Origin: Mesocentrotus franciscanus
Lineage: Eukaryota > Echinodermata > Echinoidea > Camarodonta > Strongylocentrotidae
DNA length: 64,000 bases
Assembly: GCA_037976565.1 (NCBI GenBank)
Contig: CP137672.1
Span: 31,579,597 to 31,643,596 of the forward strand
Direction: 5' to 3'
Made by a program: the position numbers and the translations under genes. The notes under the pieces were generated by a model that had not been told where the DNA came from, made no database searches, and saw only the letters and a program-made list of their open reading frames with translations. The stretch's first letter is position 1. Each line of letters opens with the position of its first letter. Below are positions 58,955-64,000 of this stretch, in pieces.

Positions 58955-60126
58955 GTAAATTAAACATCCTTCCCCTCCCCCTTCTCTCCCCTCAAGCGTG
59001 CGAGCCTGAAGGCGGGGTACAGGATGTGCCCCCTCCCCCACCCCGACATTAAGGAGACAAAATCAATTATAGTACAAGGAAATCGTCTTTTATACAGAGG
59101 TTGTGAAATTTATGGTGGAAAAGAGGCAATGAAAATAGTACATATTAGTATACAGTCATAAAGGGAAGCATATACATGTAGTAATATTGCGCCTCCCCCT
59201 CCGTGAACGTAAATGATATCGAATAAACTATGTTTCTGTATCTGCCTAATAGAGCGTTAAACAATGATCAATGCTTTTGCGTCCCCTATCCTAAGTCAAT
59301 AAGTTAAAAAAATATGTAACAATAAAGAAATTATGAATATGGGGAAACAAAATTTTTAAAGAAGGAAAAATGTGACGAAATAGAAATTGGGGCCAAGGGT
59401 GGCGCTATTTCAATACAGACACTGAGGACCTTGAGTGATATTGCATGTTGTGTGATATCTAGAGTAAACATTTTTATAACTTTATGATGGAAATGACAGA
59501 ATAATATGTGATGAATCACGAATATACAACATCATTAATATCAAGGGAGAAAAAAGTACATTTTCAATCAACTTTCACTACAGTTGTTCTTGACAACCTT
59601 AGAACTTGCCGGAGGATTGCCCGACATAAGAACTAGTAGTGTATGCAGACTGGATTCGAATTATGGTCCTTCGTTCATTAATAACAGGTTGATGGAACAA
59701 CCCGACGATAGGTCCCCAGGGGGGAAACAAATCCATAAATGTAAATATGTTAGTTAACCGGTCCATTATTTCCAAAATGTTAAAGCAGCTCTTCCTTTGG
59801 CATTCATGGGAATTTGACAAAATTAGGGTATTTAGCCTATAACATACGTTATGCTTTAGCTAGAAAGGACTTCGCTTTTACGACCGACAGGTATTTTGTT
59901 ATGTGCACACCCTCAACCAACTTCAGAAGACAAATTCTAACCCGCAAGGAAGCTGGGTTGAGGTCGGACCAGTGCGGGCGCCACCACTTCCGAAGGTTAT
60001 GCTGATTAAGACTGGGTCGGTGGAAGGTTGTGTTAACTTAATCGTGGCATTTATGGAATATTTATTGCTGCAGGGAAAATCTTACACCGACTAGGAAGCC
60101 CCGTCTGAACATGGCTTAGACATATT
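58955..60126. other. Unit E spacer, non-coding
   Basis: From about 59595 it matches intron 10 of unit A (GTTAAAGCAGCTCTT at 59779 against 9658). The large insertion at 9690-11300 is absent here. No exon was recognised. The ORFs at 59599-60094 have no domain. Confidence 0.5.
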
Positions 60127-60338
60127 CCTAGGGGCAAAGTAGGTTTTTGAAACGTGGAATGTTGTTAAAGGTCGTTGGGTTATGAACGTGTTCAGGGCAC
60201 CTTTTTCACCAGCATAATTTCGAGGTAGTCCACCCATAAATTGTGCAGGGAGTTGCCCTGAAAACGTTGATACCGAACAACCTTTTACAACATCCCATGT
60301 CTCAAAACCCCCCACATCCGGGTTTTGCCCCCTCGGTA
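60127..60338. mobile_element. MITE-like insertion X, copy 2
   Basis: The same element and site as 39238-39434 (CCTAGGGGCAAAGTA at the left, GGGTTTTGCCCCCTCGG at the right). It is diverged by substitutions and small gaps. Confidence 0.7.
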
Positions 60339-60476
60339 ATATGCCCTAAATTCAATAATGTTACGACAATGACCTACTTGATACAGTCAGGTGAAAGCAA
60401 ATGTTGACGCATTGCACAAGTGAATGGTCATATCGTTTTTACATGTTCTTTTCTTGCTTTTATTTGGGTATTTTTG

Positions 60477-60600
60477 GTACAAGTTCCAGACGGACTGCAA
60501 TGGCAACAAATTCGGCTTTGATCGCGTGTAAGCGAAGGGTAAGAAGACGGCCATTTTGAAACTGGAGAAGTACAACAGTCACATGGTACCAGAGAATTGA
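60477..60600 (+). pseudogene. SEC14-like exon 11 relic, unit E
   Basis: Reads YKFQTDCNGNKFGFDRV and then an in-frame [20 protein letters not shown] follows and then TGA. The acceptor AG is changed (TTTTTG) and the donor is lost. Clearly dead. Confidence 0.88.
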
Positions 60601-60707
60601 TACATCATGATTGCTGAACCGGGAACATATCAGTTTGGAAAACTAATTTGGTAAAAAGAAAATGTCAATACCCTTGAATATAAAAGTCTTATATAGCAGT
60701 ATGTGCA

Positions 60708-60972
60708 CACTAATGGGGCATTGATATTTGCAATCGATTGCAACTCAACTTTTTTGCAACGCCCCACTAGTCTCCTAAATTGGTTGGGATTACAGTTTTA
60801 ACAATTAAATTAATAAAAAAAGATCAAGCTTTTATTCTTCCCCCCCCCCCTCTCTCTCTCTCTCTTACTAATGGGGCGTTGCAAGAAAATTGAGATGTGA
60901 TTTATTGCAAGATTTACGCTTGAATTTGGGGATTTGCAAAAGATTACAACTCTCTTGCAACGCCCCGTAAGA
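60708..60972. mobile_element. Hairpin repeat with GGGGCGTTGCAA arms
   Basis: Inverted words ACTAATGGGGCATTG (60709) and CTTGCAACGCCCCGTAAG (60954) bound the block. An inner inverted pair is TTTTGCAACGCCCCACTAG (60752) and ACTAATGGGGCGTTGCAAGA (60868). A C-CT tract at 60841-60864 lies between. Probably a fold-back element; ends and target duplication are uncertain. Confidence 0.5.
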
Positions 60973-61328
60973 ACTGTAAACTTTTTTCGCCCTCAAGTCC
61001 TCAAGGTTAAGTAATTGAGAGGTAAAGACGTTGACTATTTGAAAGGTGCCAATAATATGCAAGTGCCTAAAACTTGTTGACGTATGTTGGTCTATGCATC
61101 AACAACTCCTCGAGTCAATGTTGTTCAAAACTTGTATTGAGTAAAGTTGGCCTACCGGATATTGATTATTATCGGATTTCTCGTGAACAAAATTGTGTGA
61201 CGATAAATGTGAAATATGATATAAAATCAAACCTAAAACCGAAACCAAACTAATTATTTTAGAGCGTATCTCTCCTACCATTGTTCTAACATGCTCATAT
61301 GCTTCTCTTTTTTCAATCCTGTTTTCAG

Positions 61329-61453
61329 ATGTAGCAAAGTTCGAAAATGAAAGCTGGACCAAACCTAAGAAGCTCGCCTACTGGCTGGAGCTACTGAAAC
61401 CCGACTTTCAGGAGATGGGTGAGGAGTTTTCAAAAACCGATCTTAATGATTAG
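61329..61453 (+). pseudogene. Terminal SEC14-like exon 12B, unit E, shortened
   Basis: After TTTTCAG it reads VAKFENESWTKPKKLAYW, then LELLKPDFQEMGEEFSKTD, to TAG at 61451-61453. Compared with 48564-48703 it lacks 15 nt (the SDVDP codons), which keeps the frame. The exon is open, but the upstream exon 11 in this unit is dead. Confidence 0.78.
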
Positions 61454-62351
61454 ATCAATACAACATCATTATTGTCTTTCAGATAGATCTGTATTCATGC
61501 CCAAACATATATTAGCAATGGGTGAAAATCAGGTTTTACACGTGGGTAAACCTACATGTACATCATCTATATTTTTTTAATAAACATACGTCCATACGTA
61601 TGATACATTTAAAATGAAAATGCACGTAAAATAATATCCTATGAACAGTTTTAAGGTTAGTATTGTACATGAAAAGTGATTTGTGTGAGGCAAGATTGTT
61701 TCGTTATGAATGGGAACATTGTGAATGCAATGTGCATAGTAGTTTATATACTAATTGTATGCTTCATTTATTCTGTAATTATAGGACATGATATTAGGGA
61801 AAACAACCAAATACACCACTGTTACTTACTATAGACAGTTCAGTCGTCGTATAATATCCTTCTTTGATAAGAGGGTAGAATAAGCAGAGCAAATCAGGTA
61901 TAAAACAGTTTCACAAGAAGATTATTCTGATTTATAATTATGAAAATTAAAACCCTTTACTCTCATACATGTACCTTTTTATACTGATGCCCAAACAAGA
62001 CACTCATTCGCTAAGTGATCGTAGTCGAGTATCTAACGCACCTTTATTGTAGTATCGGTTCAAGTACAGTCTATTCAGAGGCTCTCAGTGCCCCCTCTCT
62101 CCCTCTCTCTTTGATATCCACACAACACTTCCTCTTTGCGTCGCTTTCTATCTTTCTTCTTTCCCTCCGACTCTCCCAGTTTGTCTGCATTCACATTACT
62201 ATGTATATCGTTTTCTCTTTGTATAAAGTGTAATGCATCTAATTGTATATTACCAAAACAATCATTTTGTTAATATTTATACTGAAATGTTATTATGTCC
62301 TTTTTACTGGAAAAAATAGTAATTACAATTAACAGATAGATATTCAAAATA
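61454..62351. other. Unit E spacer left of the LINE, non-coding
   Basis: Carries the TAAGTGATCGTAGT block at 62011 and a short CT tract near 62094-62110, as in the other units, up to the LINE site. No gene seen. Confidence 0.6.
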
Positions 62352-64000
62352 TCATTATTGTTCGTTTGTTTGTTCGTTCGTTTATTCATTTCAAAATACA
62401 ATCAAAATATAACATATACATTATACCAGAAAAATACAAATCATTAAAAATATGTCAACTGTGGGAAAGCCTGTATAAGGCCTTGTACTTTACAGTAATC
62501 TTAGTTTTAAATAATACATTTTAAGAATGCTCAAACTAAGCATAACAAAGGAGGATGAAAAAGAAACAAGAAAGAAAGAAAAAACTACTGGGAACAAGAA
62601 AAACAAATATAATACAGGTGAGTATTATTATATTAATCATATTTAGAATAAAAATTAGATTTCAGCTGTTTTTTAACAATAAAAGGTTTTTAAAGAGACG
62701 AATGCACTGTGGTAAATTATTCCAAATGAAAGATTAGGCATTAATAACTGATTTGGGGGCTAAAGCTGTTTTTAATTTCCATAAGTGTAATAAATTGCAA
62801 AATCTAGTATTATTAGCATGAACAATGCAGCTATCTTACATGGAAGCAATTTTAGAAAAAAAAATGAAGCCAACTATTAATGCATTGTGATATTTAAACA
62901 AATCAAAAATATTCAACCACTTTAATCTTAAGAATAATGGATCAGAATGAGGTGTATAACTGCTTCCTGTAACAATGCGTAGGGCCCTTTTTCTGTAACT
63001 TTATAAAGAGTGTTCATTTTCATTTGACTTGTATTTCCCCAAATAACTGAACAATATGTTAGATAAGACAATATGAGTGAATTATAAAGTGTAAATGACA
63101 TCGAGAGAAGTATATAAGTCTTTAATTTATACAGTATACATATACATGTTGAAACTTTACTTACAACATTATTAATATGTGCATCCAAATAATGTTATTA
63201 TTTACATATTTACCAAGAAAATTAACAACTTCTTTCTTAGATATACAAACATAATTAGTTTTAAGTGATATAGGCCTATTATTAAACAAATCTCAAACAG
63301 TATGGTTTGTATTATAAAATATACATATATTTGGTTCTGCTCAGATTAACCTTTAAAGCCCCTCTAAAGTTTTGGGAGCCCCACTCATTATGGCAAAATT
63401 TCACTTAAATTGTATCATAATGTGAAAGAGGATGTCATTTAAGACACATTTCTGCAAGGATTTCCAAAACAAAAGTCAAATATTGATGAAAGAATACAAA
63501 ATTTAGGTTTTCTGCGAACAACAAAAAACGCAAAATTATGTATTGTTTTCATCAATATTTGTCTTCAAACAATTTTTTGGGTGATCCTTACAGAAGTGTG
63601 TCTTAAATAAGATCATCTTTCACATAATGATACAATTTAAATGAAACTTAAGTTCATCAAATGTTGGCGAATGTGGGGCTCCCAACACTTTAGAGGGGCG
63701 TTAAGCCACTTAGTGAGTTATTCACTTCCTCATTAACATTACTTTCACAATTTTTAGTATCCGATTGAGTAAAAATAAGAGTTGTGTCATCAGCGTAAAT
63801 AACATATTTTCAGAGGATCTAACTAGATCATTAATATATATTAAAAACGACAAGAGGCCTAGGATAGACCCTTGGGGGACTACACATGTCATAACAGAAA
63901 TATCGGATGTAGAATATTAAACATAGTATATGTTTGTGTAAATAATCCCTTAAAAATTATGGGATCCCATGTATTCCATAAAAATACAATTTTGACAAAA
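62352..64000 (-). mobile_element. CR1/L2-like LINE, copy 3 (runs off the window)
   Basis: The 3' tail of CGAA-like units is at the left (62352-62390), at the same site as in units B and C. The post-RT segment at 62928-63188 reads HINNVVSKVSTCICILYKLK and SYLTYCSVIWGNT. The YADDTTL motif can be read on the - strand around 63785-63805. It is interrupted by a TTAA hairpin at 63357-63700. The 5' part lies outside the window. Confidence 0.82.
63357..63700. mobile_element. TTAA-flanked fold-back MITE inside LINE copy 3
   Basis: Arms start AGCCCCTCTAAAGTTTTGGG and end with a near-inverse complement, CACTTTAGAGGGGCG. Pairing extends through almost the whole 344 bp. TTAA lies on both sides (63353-63356 and 63701-63704). 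LINE copy 2 has the empty site AGCTTTAAGCCACTTAG near 42557. Confidence 0.88.

Overview
This window looks like nuclear DNA of an echinoid (sea urchin). It is AT-rich, full of decayed LINEs, hairpin MITEs and microsatellites, and carries single-exon Toll-like receptor (TLR) genes of the type that is strongly expanded in sea urchins. The host call is an inference from gene content; no species marker is visible.

The main content is an array of about five related segments. In each, SEC14-like exons lie on the + strand and a single-exon TLR lies convergently on the - strand, with shared flanking DNA between. Unit A (about 2.7-22.4 kb) holds the only intact SEC14-like gene. It has twelve exons at 2748-12753, all splice phases close, and it encodes 389 aa with CRAL-TRIO and GOLD domains. 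The intact receptor TLR-1 (18225-20978) faces it. Unit B (25.3-38 kb) has a broken SEC14-like copy and a TLR that kept only its 5' half. Unit C (38.8-48.5 kb) has two broken SEC14-like exons and a TLR that kept only its 3' half. Unit D (48.5-57.8 kb) has one open terminal SEC14-like exon and the intact receptor TLR-4 (53839-56589). Unit E (58.6 kb to the window end) has further SEC14-like relics; its TLR would lie beyond the window.

The space between genes is mostly transposon. A CR1/L2-type LINE sits at the same place in units B, C and E but is absent from A and D, so it entered before those units were copied. Several MITEs can be delimited to the base because another unit in the window keeps the empty site: an hAT-like element with an 8-bp duplication, a fold-back family with a 3-bp ATT duplication, TTAA-flanked hairpins, and a tRNA-type SINE with a 6-bp duplication.

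The two intact TLRs should be type I membrane receptors: signal peptide, about 22 leucine-rich repeats, one transmembrane segment and a cytoplasmic TIR domain. The SEC14-like protein should be a soluble lipid-binding protein. Nothing in the sequence shows that they work together; their association looks like co-duplication. No CRISPR array, rRNA or bacterial-type operon was seen.
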